From assembly GCF_040183065.1 (NCBI RefSeq), contig NC_091122.1, forward strand, positions 80,477,455-80,541,454: DNA of 64,000 nt. The letters are read 5' to 3'. This document shows positions 32,561 to 44,716 of this stretch, piece after piece. Positions within the stretch are counted from its first letter, which is position 1. Every line of letters begins with the position of its first letter. Made by a program: the position numbers and the translations under genes. The notes under the pieces are model-generated. The model was not told where the DNA came from and did no database searches. It worked only from the letters and a program-made list of their open reading frames with translations. The stretch comes from Periplaneta americana. Taxonomy: Eukaryota; Arthropoda; Insecta; Blattodea; Blattidae.

Positions 32561-32654
32561 AATACATAAAAAGTTCCAAAGTAGGCTCCTTTACCATGAG
32601 CCATTTCAAAGAAGCTCCAATCAGCAGGAAAACCGAAGTCTTCTTTGTGATGAA

Positions 32655-33474
32655 TAGAGTCCGGATTTTTGTGTACTTACATATTTTTTCCCTTGTATAA
32701 ATGTCTGTCTCAAAACGAAAAATGTTGGCGAATTAGGCCACTAAGATCATTATACTTAGTTTTAATACTACATATTTTTAGATATTTCGCACAATACTAG
32801 GCCAACATATTTTTACATGAAATTAATATCAATATCAAATGTCGTTTAATTAAATATTTTTCAAAGAAAATTAATATTTCTGTATAAATTAAAACGAAAT
32901 TATAAAAATATGCTATTTTAAACTCAATGTAGTCAGTACATAATGGGATACATATGTACAAATTTCAGCATTCAGGACAAAACAACTACTCCTGTAGTAG
33001 TGAAAAAATTAGAAGCAGTCCTTGAAAGAAATTGGGGTTATGCCAGTTTATTTACTGTTCTCCAGATCTTTGTCGGGAATACACGGGACCCTCCAAAAAC
33101 ATTTCTATCAGCCATATCTATTTGTTTAAATATGCACCAGTAACTTCATGCGATGTCGAGAGATCATTCTGTGTATAAGAACATACTATCCAATTATCGA
33201 CGGAAATTCAGTTTCTGGAAATATGGAGGAATATCTTGTAGCACATTGTGCGTCTTAACTTAAAATCACACCAAAACCTACATCGTAACATAATATATAA
33301 ATGCATAATTTGTATGAAATTAAGTTTAACTATTTTTTTTAAATAAATAATTTATTTTGAACTCCCTGTGTATTTTCGATATTACATATTTAGTATATAT
33401 TTTGAGATTTTTAGTTACATATTTATGTACATATTTTTAGGACCAATAAATATTACATGCAAATCCGGACTCTA
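32655..33474 (+). mobile_element. 820-bp hAT remnant with intact TIRs and 8-bp duplication
   Basis: The ends TAGAGTCCGGATTT (32655) and its reverse complement (to 33474) are matched, and GTGATGAA flanks exactly at 32647-32654 and 33475-33482. Inside, plus-strand pieces KTTTPVVVKKLE (in 32943-33143) and FKYAPVTSCDVERSF then LSNYRRKFSF (33128-33215) are the C-terminal hAT dimerisation motif. The catalytic core is deleted; it is non-autonomous. Confidence 0.88.
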
Positions 33475-33482
33475 GTGATGAA

Positions 33483-34031
33483 TTAGTTGCAGGAACATAG
33501 ATTTGTTTTTGAACTGGCTCCCAGCACCATATTTGATTTTACATTTCTCTAGTGATTCAAAACGAGAAATAATATTCATGTTGAAAGTACACGTCTAGGA
33601 ACTTTGTCATGGACAAGACAGTCAGAAATTAATGCAGACTGACACACATCATCATTTACAGGAGGATCACGATAGTAGTAACTTATGGGTGAAGCCACAG
33701 TATTTCTGTTCAAAAGAGACTAGACATAAAATGAGTGAAAGACAATTGTGTAAGACATCATTTTAAAGCTTAAAATCTCTTTTACTTAGATCCATGAATA
33801 AGTTTGCAAAAATGTACAGAATTTCGAAAGGGAGCTTGAAAATGTTTCCAGTGGTGTAATTTTGTGTTACGTATAGTACAAAGTTTAAAAAGGCTTAAAT
33901 TTTAAGTAATTTATTTGAAATATTTCTACCTATGTTTTCAAAGACATGTACTTAAAAAGTCTTTCATACCATATATTCACAAGATTTATTCAATTTAAAA
34001 GTTAGTGGTATTCTGTTAAAAATGAAGACGG
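33483..34031. other. Non-coding stretch left of element A
   Basis: No open frame or repeat is recognised. Confidence 0.35.
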
Positions 34032-34047
34032 TGTCCCATATGTAACA
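34032..34047 (+). repeat. Element-A motif TGTCCCATATGTAACA, copy 1
   Basis: First of five near-identical copies, 600 bp upstream of the coding start at 34661. The others are at 35849, 35884, 35907 and 36276, all on the plus strand. Confidence 0.75.
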
Positions 34048-34660
34048 AATTAATCGACATTTTTAAACTTTGTGCCTTGTTATCAATGCAGAAAAATTTT
34101 TAGTATTTATTTTTTAAAGTATGGTGTTATAATGTAACTGAAAATACTTTAACATAAAAAATGTGGGGTATGAAATAGCATTAAATTTTATTTTAAAATC
34201 TGTTACTAATGGGACTGTTTCCTTAGATATTAAGGAAATTCCATTTTAGGGAAATATATGTTCTGTAAAATTTGAGAATTTATCAGGTAGTCAGGTTGCC
34301 AGCATTATGGAGGAAAAGCCAACCCCCTATTATGGCTTTGGTATACATTATAGCAACATATAATTAGTAGCCCATACATAAAAAACTTAATAATTAAAAA
34401 GATAAGTTTCATTGCTTATACGGTTTTAGTAGGCCTGCTTGAACTAATGTGCTTTTGATCATTATAATAATTTAACTTGTGAATAAAGTTTTTGTTTCAC
34501 TTGTTTGGTTAGTTATTTTTTTATTCATAAATATTGGTTACATAATTTTGAGGTTAAGAAGGAAAAATATATAGGTACAAAATTTATTGTAAATGTTATA
34601 TAGGCATACAATATGATGTAATACTCTTCATGGTGTGCCATTATTATCCACTTGTAAGGT

Positions 34661-35690
34661 ATGGCTCCTATGACAGTTGCGGAAAGAGTGAGAAAACAGG
34701 CAAAAAAATTAATATTAAAATTAAGAAAATGCAGAGCTTCAGGAAAGTGAAAAAAAAAGAAAGAAGGAGAGAGATTGAGAGTATATAGAAATACTTAAGA
34801 GATGTAAATGAATAAGAAAAAGATTGATCAAGAAAGAATTTGGGAAAGAGAGAGGAAGAGAGTTCAAAGAAAGAGAAAAAAGTTACAAGGTGCTCAGTCT
34901 CAGATAACAGAGGCATCAACATCAAAGATTTTACCACAAGTAATAGGCAAGGCATTCAAGTGGGTTGAACGCAATCTTCCAACATGTCGGCCTCGGTAGC
35001 GTAGTTGGTATAGTGCTGGCCTTCTATGCCCGAGGTTGCGGGTTCGATACTGGCCCAGGTTGATGGCATTTAAGCATGTTTAAATGCGACAGGCTCATGT
35101 CAGTAGATTTACTGGCATGTAAAAGAACTCCTGCGGGACAAAATTCCAGCACACCGGCAACGCTGATATAACCTCTGCAGTTGCAAGCGTTGTTAAGAAA
35201 CTATAATTTAATTTTTTTTCAAACATCTCCAACAAAACAAGTTCATGTTCTTTCCAACACCATTCAAAATCTGTCACCTTCAAAGGTAAAAAATGCTTTC
35301 TGAAAACCTTAAATTCTATTTGATAAGTGATCTAAAGGAAAGAAAGAAACTGCACTAAGTGAAGAATAAAAGTGTGAAGTGATACAATTCTACAGAAGGA
35401 ATGACATAAGCAGAATAAGACCAGGAAAGAAGGAATATGTTTCTGTGAAAAATCGTGAATCATGAAAGCGGAAACAAATACAAAAGTATATTTTAATCGT
35501 GAAAATTCAAGAGGGATACAGTTTGTTAAAAAAAGACCATAATTTAAAAATAGGATTATCCATGTTTAAAACACTGAGAAGCATTTCCAACATCATGCAA
35601 AGTTCATAATGTATGCATGTGCTCATGAAAAGATAGAAATGCTTGTGGAAGGGCTGAATAAAATAAATGCCAATATTTGCACTTCCAGCT
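34661..35690 (+). pseudogene. Element A, plus-oriented transposase fragment
   Basis: ATG 34661 gives MAPMTVAERVRKQAKK, then after stops a highly basic region NKKKIDQERIWERERKRVQR (34808-34870) and ILPQVIGKAFKWVERNLPT. A SINE interrupts at 34985. Beyond it fragments of the conserved middle appear: GKKEYVSVKNRE (35426), KKDHNLKIGLSMFKTLRSIS (35530-35595) and CAHEKIEMLVEGLNKINANI (35620-35680). Basic N-terminus, 'KIG-S-F--LR' block and 'C--H' block occur in this order in a class of little-described insect and cnidarian transposon proteins. I cannot name the superfamily with certainty; Sola-like is one guess. It is heavily decayed. Confidence 0.6.
34985..35200 (+). repeat. tRNA-derived SINE inside element A
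   Basis: CGGCCTCGGTAGCGTAGTTG leads to box B GGTTGCGGGTTCGATACTGG, then the body GGCATTTAAGCATGTTTAAA, GACAGGCTCATGTCAGTAGA and CCTCTGCAGTTGCAAGCG, ending near TTAAGAAA. I recognise it as a common blattodean SINE. It splits the element-A coding remnant. Confidence 0.88.
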
Positions 35691-35830
35691 GATGAAATTA
35701 ATTTATATTATTTAATGTACCGAAGTACATATGATATTTCCATGCAGATATTCTGCGTCTTCATACGATTCCATTACTCTTTCATCGTATGATGAAACAA
35801 TCTTTTAGTTATTGTTGTTAAGTTGAATAG

Positions 35831-35922
35831 GATAACTTAATACTAGTGTGTCCCATATGTAACCAGATAACTTAATACTAGTGTGTCTCATATGTAACCA
35901 AACACTTGTCCCATACGTGACT
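35831..35922 (+). repeat. Tandem 35-bp repeats carrying the element-A motif
   Basis: GATAACTTAATACTAGTGTG followed by TCCCATATGTAACCA is repeated head to tail at 35831-35865 and 35866-35900 (second copy TCTCATATG), and a third variant (TGTCCCATACGTGACT) follows at 35907-35922. Another single copy lies at 36276-36291. Confidence 0.85.
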
Positions 35923-36309
35923 TACACTTCTCAGAAATTATATTTTTGTGATTGGAACATGTAAAGAAAAATCTTTGATCTGATAACACACGTTAAGTAT
36001 ATATTGTAAAGTAATGCTGAGCACCAAAAAGCATTTTTAACTATAAGTAATTTCAGAAAAAATGAAGTGGAAATAAACCAGTTAATAAGGCTGATTTTCT
36101 ACTGTCTCATTCATAACAGGTATTAATTTTTTGTTTTTGTTTTGCACTGAAATGAGATTTTGAATTTCTGACTTTGTTATATAATGTAAGGAAAAGCATT
36201 CTGTTGAATTATATGCGAGTCTATATTTTTAAAAATTGTAAATTATATTCCATTTCAGGAAACTGTATTGCAAAATGTCCCATATGTAACACACAAATAC
36301 TATAGCTTT

Positions 36310-37475
36310 ACCCCTATACAGCAGTGAAGACTGTAACTGCATTTGTGTTCCAGTGAGCCTGCATGATTTCCCTCAGATGTTTGATTGAGCATAAACTTAT
36401 TGAATGATGACATGTCCTTCAGGTAATGTCTCTTTCAGGTAGTATTGGAATTCACGAAGTTGTCGCTTAGAGTTGTACACATGCTGGGCAAATGGAGTTA
36501 GTTTTTGTAAAAGGATTTCCAATGTATCAGTTACACCTATTTCTTGTAACACTTTGCAGGAGTTCATGATGCTACTTGCACCATCTTGTTTATTCCATTG
36601 ATAAAAGTTGACATTGGTTTCTCCATCAGTCACAGATTCTATGAATTTGTCACAAAGAAGTTCTACACCACAATCTTTACATCTGTCATCACATACTTCA
36701 GAGGAATTGCAATACATATAGCTTCTACAATAGACTTAGTGTTATTTAAGCAAGATTCTGACTTCATTACTTTTTTCAGCCCATTCAAGAGGAGGTCAAT
36801 ATCTTCATGATACCGGCATAAGCAAACTTCATGGTCTCATGTAGTAGTTACAAAGACATCTACTGGACATAGGCTGTAAAATTTTGTCTCCATATTCCTG
36901 TTTGAATAGGGCATAAACTTCCTTGGTATTGCAATCCAAACATCTTTTTTGAAGGGTTTTCTTCTCATTGTTATCTTTTATTTTCACTACATCCTTCTTC
37001 CCTGGAAGTATTTGACTGACATGATCTCTGTGGTAGAAATCTTCTATCTTGTTTATTAGGTCTTCAAAAGAATCTTTGCGACTTGAATCTGATAATTTGT
37101 GTTCTTTGAGGGTAGATTGAGAAATTAGTTCACTCCGTTTCTTTCAAAACTTTAATTTCTTTCCTCTGGTGATCTTATACATACTGCACATCCTAGTGTC
37201 TGAGGTGTATAAGACTTGATAACTTAGCAGAATCTTCAATTGACTCTCTTTTGTGCCCTTTGCTTTCATTTTTCCTCCCTTTCTTTTTTTCTTTGGTTTT
37301 CAAGATCGGCAGCACTTGCATTTTTTTTTTCAATGTACATGTTTCTGATGTTTGTTTCCTTTCTTTGCTTTATAATTAGCATTCCTTTCTTCATCTTCTT
37401 TCAGCTTGTTATGCCATTTCTACCATCTTTCTGCTTAGTTTTTAGCTCCACATTGGTCAATCTGAAATAAATATT
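36310..37475 (-). pseudogene. Element A, minus-oriented transposase fragment
   Basis: Read from 37475 downwards: a Lys/Arg-rich start, then SSRKDSFEDLINKIEDFYHR, SQILPGKKDVVKIKDN and KEVYALFKQEYGDK (about 37090-36900). Next DVFVTTT and HEVCLCRYHEDIDLLLNGLK (36855-36790), CDDRCKDCGVELLCDKFIES with several Cys (36697-36630), QWNKQDGASSIMNSC, ILLQKLTPFAQHVYNSKRQL, LPEGHVIIQ (to 36397), and in another frame EIMQAHWNTNAVTVFTAV (to 36310). The AHW-x5-VT-FTA block is characteristic of this transposase class. Frameshifts are numerous. It lies tail-to-tail with the plus fragment, so A has been rearranged or two copies have met. Confidence 0.68.
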
Positions 37476-37667
37476 TCTAAATATAAATATATTCTAAAAT
37501 TATTTTTAAATTAAGTTAAAGAGCATAAACATTTTCACTTATTGATTTATAGACTGTATTGTGAAAAGAATTCAAGATTTGGAATATATAGGCCTATCCT
37601 ATGATTGCCAATTGTTGAAAAATTACTAATTCTTAACATAATTTAGCCCTTGAACTCTATACTGCAT

Positions 37668-38242
37668 TTAATATTGAAGGAGAAAAATTCGCTGTGGCGC
37701 CAGGATCAAACCTGGGTCCTTGGTTCTACGTACCAAGCGCTCTCACCATTGAGCTACGCCAAAGTCCAATCCACAGCACCAGATCGAACTCCCCTCCTCC
37801 AGTGTTTTTCCCTTTGTGGCCTAACTCCAAATTGGGCATGTATGTATGTTTTTATTAAGTCAACTGCCATTATACAAGGAGCACACTCAGTTGAGTGACT
37901 TGTTGGCCGGGATTCCACAGTAATCTGTACAGAAATATGCACTGCTCCTAGAAGAATTTTCTAAAGATTATTATTTTATTGGTCCTACAGAATATATCTG
38001 TTATGGTAACAATTAATAAAATGTCAACATACATGCCCAACTTGGAGTCAGGCCACAAAGGGAAAAACACTGGAGGAGGGGAGTTCGATCCGGTGCTGTG
38101 GATTGGACTTCAGCCTAGCGCTTGGTACGTAGAACTAAGGACCCGAGTTTGATCGCCGGAGCGAATTTTTCTCCTCCAATATTAATTGTTACCATAACAA
38201 ATATATTCTGTAGGACCAATAAAATAATAATCTTTAGAAAAT
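37668..38242. mobile_element. Second palindromic tRNA-SINE insertion, 12-bp target-site duplication
   Basis: TCTATACTGCAT flanks the block at 37656-37667 and 38243-38254. The left copy (37671-37845, minus) and the right copy (38025-38200, plus) of one SINE are complementary for about 170 bp. Reversed, the left copy has box A GTAGCTCAATGG, an anticodon-like arm and box B GGTTTGATCCTGG. The tail of the right copy (ACCATAACAAATATATTCTG, 38200-38242) also occurs inverted just before it (37960-38020), so the insert holds two nested palindromes. Confidence 0.85.
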
Positions 38243-38404
38243 TCTATACTGCATGTTGAAATTATCGTCCTGTCCTAAGAGAAAATGAATTTTGACTTTG
38301 AAAATTTAGGTTACCAGTACTGAAACTATTAGAAACAAAATGGTTTGCTGCAATAATTATAGCCTACTCTTTCAGTAAAATATATTTAAATATGGAATGG
38401 AATT

Positions 38405-38845
38405 GTAATGGAATTTATGGGCAGGGGCACTATGGCTCAGCACTGCGACCTGTTACGACCTATTGCGCTCACCCTCAAGCTAGGTGCATTCTCAAACTCG
38501 TACTGACTGATTACACTAAGGTTTGCTGCATTCCCAGGTTTTGAGCAGGCAACCCCCCCCCCCCCCCCTTGTCCCTAGGCCAGCACCCTCTGTGCGTCGT
38601 CAGCTGGCAATCGAGGAATGCTTTGGAATGATTACGAAATAGAGAAATGGTGTCAGAAATGATGTAGATGCCTAATATGGGGAAAAACGGGAAAACTCCG
38701 AGAAAAACCCAAACTGCGTTCTTGTCCGCCACAAGTGTCACTATGAATTTTTCAATGAAAATTCTCAGACTTGACAGGACTCGAACCCGGGCCACCTGCG
38801 TGACAGGCTGGAGGTCAGACCACTCAGCCACCGTAGGAGTCTATT
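38405..38845 (-). repeat. Long tRNA-derived SINE, minus strand
   Basis: On minus the head reads ACGGTGGCTGAGTGGTCTGA (box A) and GGCCCGGGTTCGAGTCCTG (box B), then TTTTTCTCGGAGTTTTCCCG, a C/G run (38553-38568) and GGTCGCAGTGCTGAGCCATA. The head is Ser/Leu-tRNA-like. Downstream length near 440 bp makes it one of the longer SINEs here. Confidence 0.75.
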
Positions 38846-38889
38846 TAAATATAATATATATCTAATTAATTATACATTTATTGACATAT

Positions 38890-40280
38890 TATATTATAGT
38901 ATGTACTGGTTTGTATAGTAGAAGATGGAATATTCTAGAGCAATGGTTCCAAGTGCAGGTAAATTGAGTCGTAAATCAGAGCGTGCATCAAGTCTATTTC
39001 TGTACTTTTGTTTCACTTGAACTAAAGAGGAAAATTGCTTTTCACAAAGAGATGATGTTGTGAACGGCATGAGCAACTTTAATGTCCCATTCGAAAGTTC
39101 AGGATATTCACGCCTTAATGATATCCAAAAAGTTGTTATTATATCTGAGTATAAAAATTTAGTTGTAATGTCAGAATCATAGCTAGTATCATACAACTGT
39201 TCTCTTAGTTTCACTGACAAGTTTGAACTTTCGAAATATAAAAATTGGTCTCGAATCTTTTTGAATTCCTGTAATTTTCTGGAAAATAACTTTCAATCTC
39301 ATTATTGAGAGCAGAGAGATGGGATACTACAGAATCACAAAAATCATAAGGTAAGGAAAAATAATTCTCACTTAGAAAATAATCTAAGGTTGAAAAGGCA
39401 GAAAAATTATTACTTTTGACGTACTCTAACCACAAATTGATCTGTTTCTGAAATGACTTGACGTTATCATAAGCTTTGAACACAGTGATGGTTGGGCCTT
39501 GAAGGGACAAATTGAGTTCATTTAGTTTGGAAAATATGTCTGCCATATAAGTCAATTTGGCAGCCAATTGTTATCTAAAAACAAAGCCATGTACTCATTC
39601 TTACAATCATTAAAACATAGTAAAACTTCTTGGCTAAGTTCGAAAAGTCTTACAAGGACTTTACTCATTGAAAGCCAGTGCACTTTGTGTGAAGCAGGAG
39701 ATGCTGTGTTCACTATCAATTTCTTCGCAAAGCACAGAAGAAAGTCTCGCATTCAATAGACGAACTTTTATGAAGTTTATCACTTTAACTGCAGTATCGA
39801 AAACTTTTCATATCACTTGGCATGGTCTTACGAACACGCACAAAAACACCACTGTGGCATCCACATCGCTTGACACCCATGCTGTGCTTAATCATATATG
39901 AATTAAGAACTTTGAAAATACATTCTGCTGTTGTATGTGTGAATAAGTTCTCACAGAAAAGAAAATTTCATTGATAGTACTCTGACATTCATATGTAATG
40001 AAATAAATGAGATGAGATGAATTAACTATGTCCATTGATTCATAAATTTGTAATGCAAAAAATCTACTATCTTTTGTTCTCATGATCAATTGATTTTCTA
40101 CATCACTAGTCATTTCATTGATATGGCGATGCACTGTATTGTTAAACATGGAAATTAAATCTAACTGCTTTTCTTCTTTTTCACTGAACATAACTTTAGC
40201 AATATCCTTAACCGCAGGAAGGATCAGTTCCCCAATTATATCAATTCCGCAATTATCTTGTCAACATCTAACAGCATTGT
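38890..40280 (-). pseudogene. ZBED5/SCAND3-type hAT transposase remnant
   Basis: From 40280 downwards: GELILPAVKDIAKVMFSEKE, NNTVHRHINEMTSDVENQL (catalytic region start) and RFFALQIYESMDIVNSSHLI (Asp of the family motif here Tyr-Glu-Ser). Then, through frame changes, KVINFIKVRLLNARLF, SKVLVRLFELSQEVLLCFND and KLTYMADIFSKLNELNLSLQ. The hAT C-terminus is REYPELSNGTLKLLMPFTTS, CEKQFSSLVQVKQKYRNRLD, ending near 38894. This is the order found in domesticated and mobile ZBED5-like hATs. Frameshifts near 39752, 39560 and 39215 show decay. TIRs were not located. Confidence 0.85.
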
Positions 40281-41182
40281 ATGCAGGGTAGAAGTGAAAT
40301 AGCCTTGCAAATTTTGAAACGCATTCCTGGGGGAGGGGGGAGTATACTTTTGCGGCTGCCGCATCAGATGTAGTTAGCACAGTGAAAGCGATTAAATAAC
40401 TACCAATTTTATAACAAGATAACAATATAAATGATGGAACAATAAATAACAGTATAGCCTACAAATTAATTAATGTATGGTAAGCAAGATACTCATGATA
40501 CAATGAAAAAGATATTAAAGTACAATAAGAATTCAATCTGCACGTAGTTGCTAGCTCTACTACCAACCATGTTCCTACAAAGTGATTCTATCCTCATTGT
40601 TCTCTTGCAATAAAGTGACATGTAATAAATATATAGAAACTAATCTTGCAACTAACTCCCATCCAATACAGTCATATATGTTAGCTTCACAATGTCTCAC
40701 CAATTGCAACTTTCCGGTGTAAATTAACGTCCATTCAGTTTCCTCGATAATTTACACAGTATCATGAGAATATATTTTCATAGAGAACAAACCTTTCCAT
40801 ACAATAACATAAAGTTCGTTATTACCACCAGATAGAATCATACAGTTCAACTATTTCGACTATGGTCATTCATATTACATACACACTCCTATACAATATT
40901 TCACAAAAATCAATAACTGACACAGAGAGAGGGAGTAGAATAATAGTAGACGTGTATTCTAAGCAATGTAACCCCATCTAACTGTAGTAAGACTAAGCAT
41001 ACTTCCGTAACAATTTACAGCTCTTGTATCCGATAACTAATATTCCAGAATATTCCAACAAATTCACCTGCAACGTAGAATTTCGTCTAAGAATTCGTAC
41101 AACATACACGCACGATGTAAAATAATGTGGACAGCAGAACCTTCTCAAATTGTCCCATAAATTAACTATTGCGACATACAAT
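40281..41182. other. Non-coding stretch
   Basis: No gene or clear repeat. A G-rich patch (GGGGGAGGGGGG) lies near 40329. Confidence 0.35.
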
Positions 41183-41196
41183 TCAGTCTCAATATA

Positions 41197-41695
41197 CTTA
41201 CTTACTTACAAATGGCTTTTAAGGAACCCGAAGGTTCATTGCCACCCTCACATAAGCCCGCCAGCAGTCCCTATCCTGTGCAAGATTAATCCAGTCTCTA
41301 TCATCATACCCCACCTCCCTCAAATCCATTTTAATATCCTCCCATCTACGTCTCGGGCTCCCTAAAGGTCTTTTTCCCTGCGGTCTCCCAACTAACACTC
41401 TATATGCATTTCTGGATTCGCCCATACGTGCTACATGCCCTGCCCATCTCAAACGTCTGGATTTAATGTTCCAATTATGTCAGGTGAACAATACAATGCG
41501 TACAGTTCTGTGTTGTGTAACTTTCTCCATTCTCCTGTAACTTCATCCCGCTTAGCCCCAAATATTTTCCTAACCACCTTATTCTCAAACACCCTTAACC
41601 TATGTTCCTCTCTCAAAGTGAGAGTCCAAGTTTCACAACCATACAGAACAACCGGTAATATAACTGTTTTATAAATCCTAACTTTCAGATTTTTG
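41197..41695 (-). mobile_element. 499-bp 5'-truncated LINE with 14-bp target-site duplication
   Basis: TCAGTCTCAATATA flanks it at 41183-41196 and 41696-41709. On minus it encodes the LINE C-terminus: MRWAGHVARMGESRNAYRVL, GRPQGKRPLG, RRWEDIKMDLREVGYDDRDW, stop at 41219-41221, then TTTGTAAGTAAGTAAGTA. This is the most abundant type of LINE end I know from cockroach sequence. The copy is well preserved and therefore relatively young. Confidence 0.92.
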
Positions 41696-41709
41696 TCAGT
41701 CTCAATATA

Positions 41710-43129
41710 GCTTCCAGATAATTCGACAACTAATAACCAGACTCATTATCCACTCTAATATCTCTGGTACTTATATAAAAATCGCAACACCAATTTAGCA
41801 TGCCACAGCTGTACAGAATTCCAAATCCCAGTAACAATCCCATCCTAAACGAAACACACTTAGAAAATCCAAAGAATCTATCAATTATCAAAGCTCGACT
41901 ATATGCTAAAACCCAGTAAGTGTATCAAATTAAAGTTACGTATACCAACAATTTTTATAAGTGTTCCAATCAGACGAGCTTGCCTATCCCGACGGAGTTT
42001 CCTGAGTAATCCCAAGAGATGACTGTTCCTTGAGAGTTTCCTGAGTGATCCAATAGACTACCTTGCCTGTCACGTGCGAGTTTCCTGAGTGATACATCTG
42101 TCTCACCATAGTTGTGAAGAAATTTGTATTCCCCCTCTCTGCACTACCCACAATTCATGCTGACGAATAGGGAATTTGCACATGGAAAAGATAGCGCTGA
42201 CTTCAAAATGGCGAATGGCGAAGAATCATGGTACTGTAGTAGGTTGTACTACTGAGTGAATAGCTCATGTTGTATGTAACAAAAAACTCTAATATCATAT
42301 TGGTGGAAAGTTAATAGTTTTTTTCAGAAAAAAGTTTTTTCCCAAATGTTTAACAACCTCTTAATCAGTAACTATTGCGAGTAGGATCATGATTTTTGTC
42401 CATATCGATAGGAAAACGAATAAAGAATAATTTATCCCGATAGTGTGGACAGTTTTTGTGTAAATTTAATTTTAAAAACCTCTAAATTCAAGCCACTGCA
42501 TGGTGCGATTTGATTGCAACACAGCATCAGAGAACAGCTCATCTAGCAAGAGACACCTTTTAAATCTGTATTACGGGAAGAGTGTGACAGCAGCAATGTT
42601 GCCTGACTGCTGAAACTTCAAACTTAATTTTTTAATTAACCATGCATTTAATCACAAAACGTAATGTAGGTTTTCTGTTCATTTCAGAGTACCCTATCGT
42701 CCCTTTCAATCTGCAAGGTTATTTCACTTCCACTCTGTATAATTATATGTTTTGAATCTGGTCACTTCAATTTTCCAGTTTCCCTCTCACAGTTTGATGC
42801 ATAAAATGTAGAGATTTCAATGTTCCATTCAAATATCGTGTTTGTTTTTGAATGCCATTGTGGAATATTAAATCTCTTCTACCAGGGCAGATGGAGGGGT
42901 TGCTATCATTTTCAAGAAACATGATAATCTTATTTTTCATGAATGCCACTTTGCCACTGCTTTTCCATTCATACAGTAGTTCTCCAGATCGTTTAAAACT
43001 GTATTTATATATAGATCTTGCGAAAAACGATTTAGTTTATTTGAGCATCCTATAGCATTTTATTGTTCTACCAGTCACACTTTTTGTGAACAGTTGTTTT
43101 TCTTTTTGTGATTCCTTCAAACTTTTTTA
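41710..43129. other. Non-coding stretch with three short spaced repeats
   Basis: GAGTTTCCTGAGT recurs at about 41995, 42034 and 42078, each followed by (G/A)AT. A GCGAATGGCGAAG patch near 42212 is GC-richer. Open frames (42767-43055) have no domains. Confidence 0.45.
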
Positions 43130-44716
43130 AATTTCTCTGTTAATTCCTTTGATACAACTTCTCCGATCACTGGGAATTTCATCTCCTTCTAATATTTGGT
43201 GTAGCATCTTTGTTATTACCCTTACCATTTGAGCATCACTGTATTTCCACAGTTACGCCTCCTGGCCCTGCTGCCTTACCATTTTTACATGTAGCAGTGC
43301 ATCTCTTACTTCACTTTCTAGTAAGGGATCTACCTTACTTATAGTGGTTGAATCATCATTTGTATCTTGCTTGTATCTTGCTTGTATTTTCAATTAACAA
43401 TTGCTGGAAATACTGCGCCCATTTTGATAAAGGAATTACTGTTGCATATGAGTTGCCTGTGGATGTTCTCATGTCTTATTGTTCGCCATGCTTGAGATCT
43501 ATTATATCCTAAAGTGTGATTAATATCTGCACATACTTTATTCCAGGATTCTTCCTTTCTTCTTCTAAGGATCTTTTTTGTTTCTTTTTTTAATTCCTTA
43601 TAATTTCTTGGGTTCTAGCCAGATTTTATAAGCCTCCTTTTTCCTTCTAATTATATCTTTGGCTTCTCCAGTCATCCATTGTACAGATTTTGTATTTAAT
43701 TTCCTTTCGAAGCCAAATGCTTCTTTAGCAGCTTCATGTACCACAATTTTTATGTGCTCATAAATATCCTTAGCTTCCCAATCTTCATTAACATCCAGTT
43801 TCTGATTTAACCTGTTTTCATATAATCTCCGAATACTATGTTTTTGGAAAAGGTTTACCATATATATCTTGGTTCTTCTATCTTGATTTCGTCTGTTATA
43901 TTTCATTTTTTGATTTTCGAGGAATAATAATTTGTGTACATACTAGATGATCCATGCCACATTCTGCACTCATAACTCTTACATCCTTTATTATACTAAC
44001 ACGTTTCCTTCTTGCTGTCACATAATCAATAATAGATTGCTCTCCTTTTGCGTGAATATCTTTGTGCTGAAAATAGGAATTTATTATTTGACACTCTTGT
44101 ACTTCTTATAATGATACTATCCTCCTACCACCATCATTCTCTATATCTTTGCCAAATGGACCTACTGTACAATCCCCATTTCTTCGGCCAGTTCTAACAT
44201 TTAAATCTCCAATCCACCACCATCTTAAATTTACAAGCCATGTTCATAGATGTGGCAACACAGCAGAGCTGTCAAGTGGTAGTCCTACAGCAGAACAAAT
44301 CAGAGGACAAAATATTTCCATATATAAATCACAACATTGCAATGAAGTAAAACTTTACCAAAAAAAAAAAAAACCAAATCTCAAATTCTTAATGATATAT
44401 TAATACATACAGTAATTCTAAACAAGATATTGCATACTATACCTTCTAATACCCTAGTGGCTGCAGTTTTCCTTTCTTGCTGCTTTGTCATCATCATCAT
44501 CCTTGCAGGTATTAGGCCTAGTGGCCTGTTACGGTTTCCATCCATTTTTTCAGGGGGCGTCCCAAAGATCATCTTCCATGTGGTATATAGCGGAGAATGT
44601 GTCTTGGGAGTCTGGAACGATCCATCCTATTGACATGGTTAAGCCATTTTTGTCTATAATGGTTGAGATGTTCATAAATAGGTGTAATTTTTAATTCTTT
44701 TGTAATTAGTTCACGT

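Noticed and set aside
34668..34955. Minus-strand open frame of 95 codons
   Set aside because: It is the antisense shadow of the Lys/Glu-rich N-terminus of element A; its Leu/Phe/Ser richness is the mirror of AAG/GAA codons.
37240..37470. Plus-strand Phe-rich open frame as a membrane protein
   Set aside because: It is the antisense of the Lys-rich start of the minus-oriented element A fragment.
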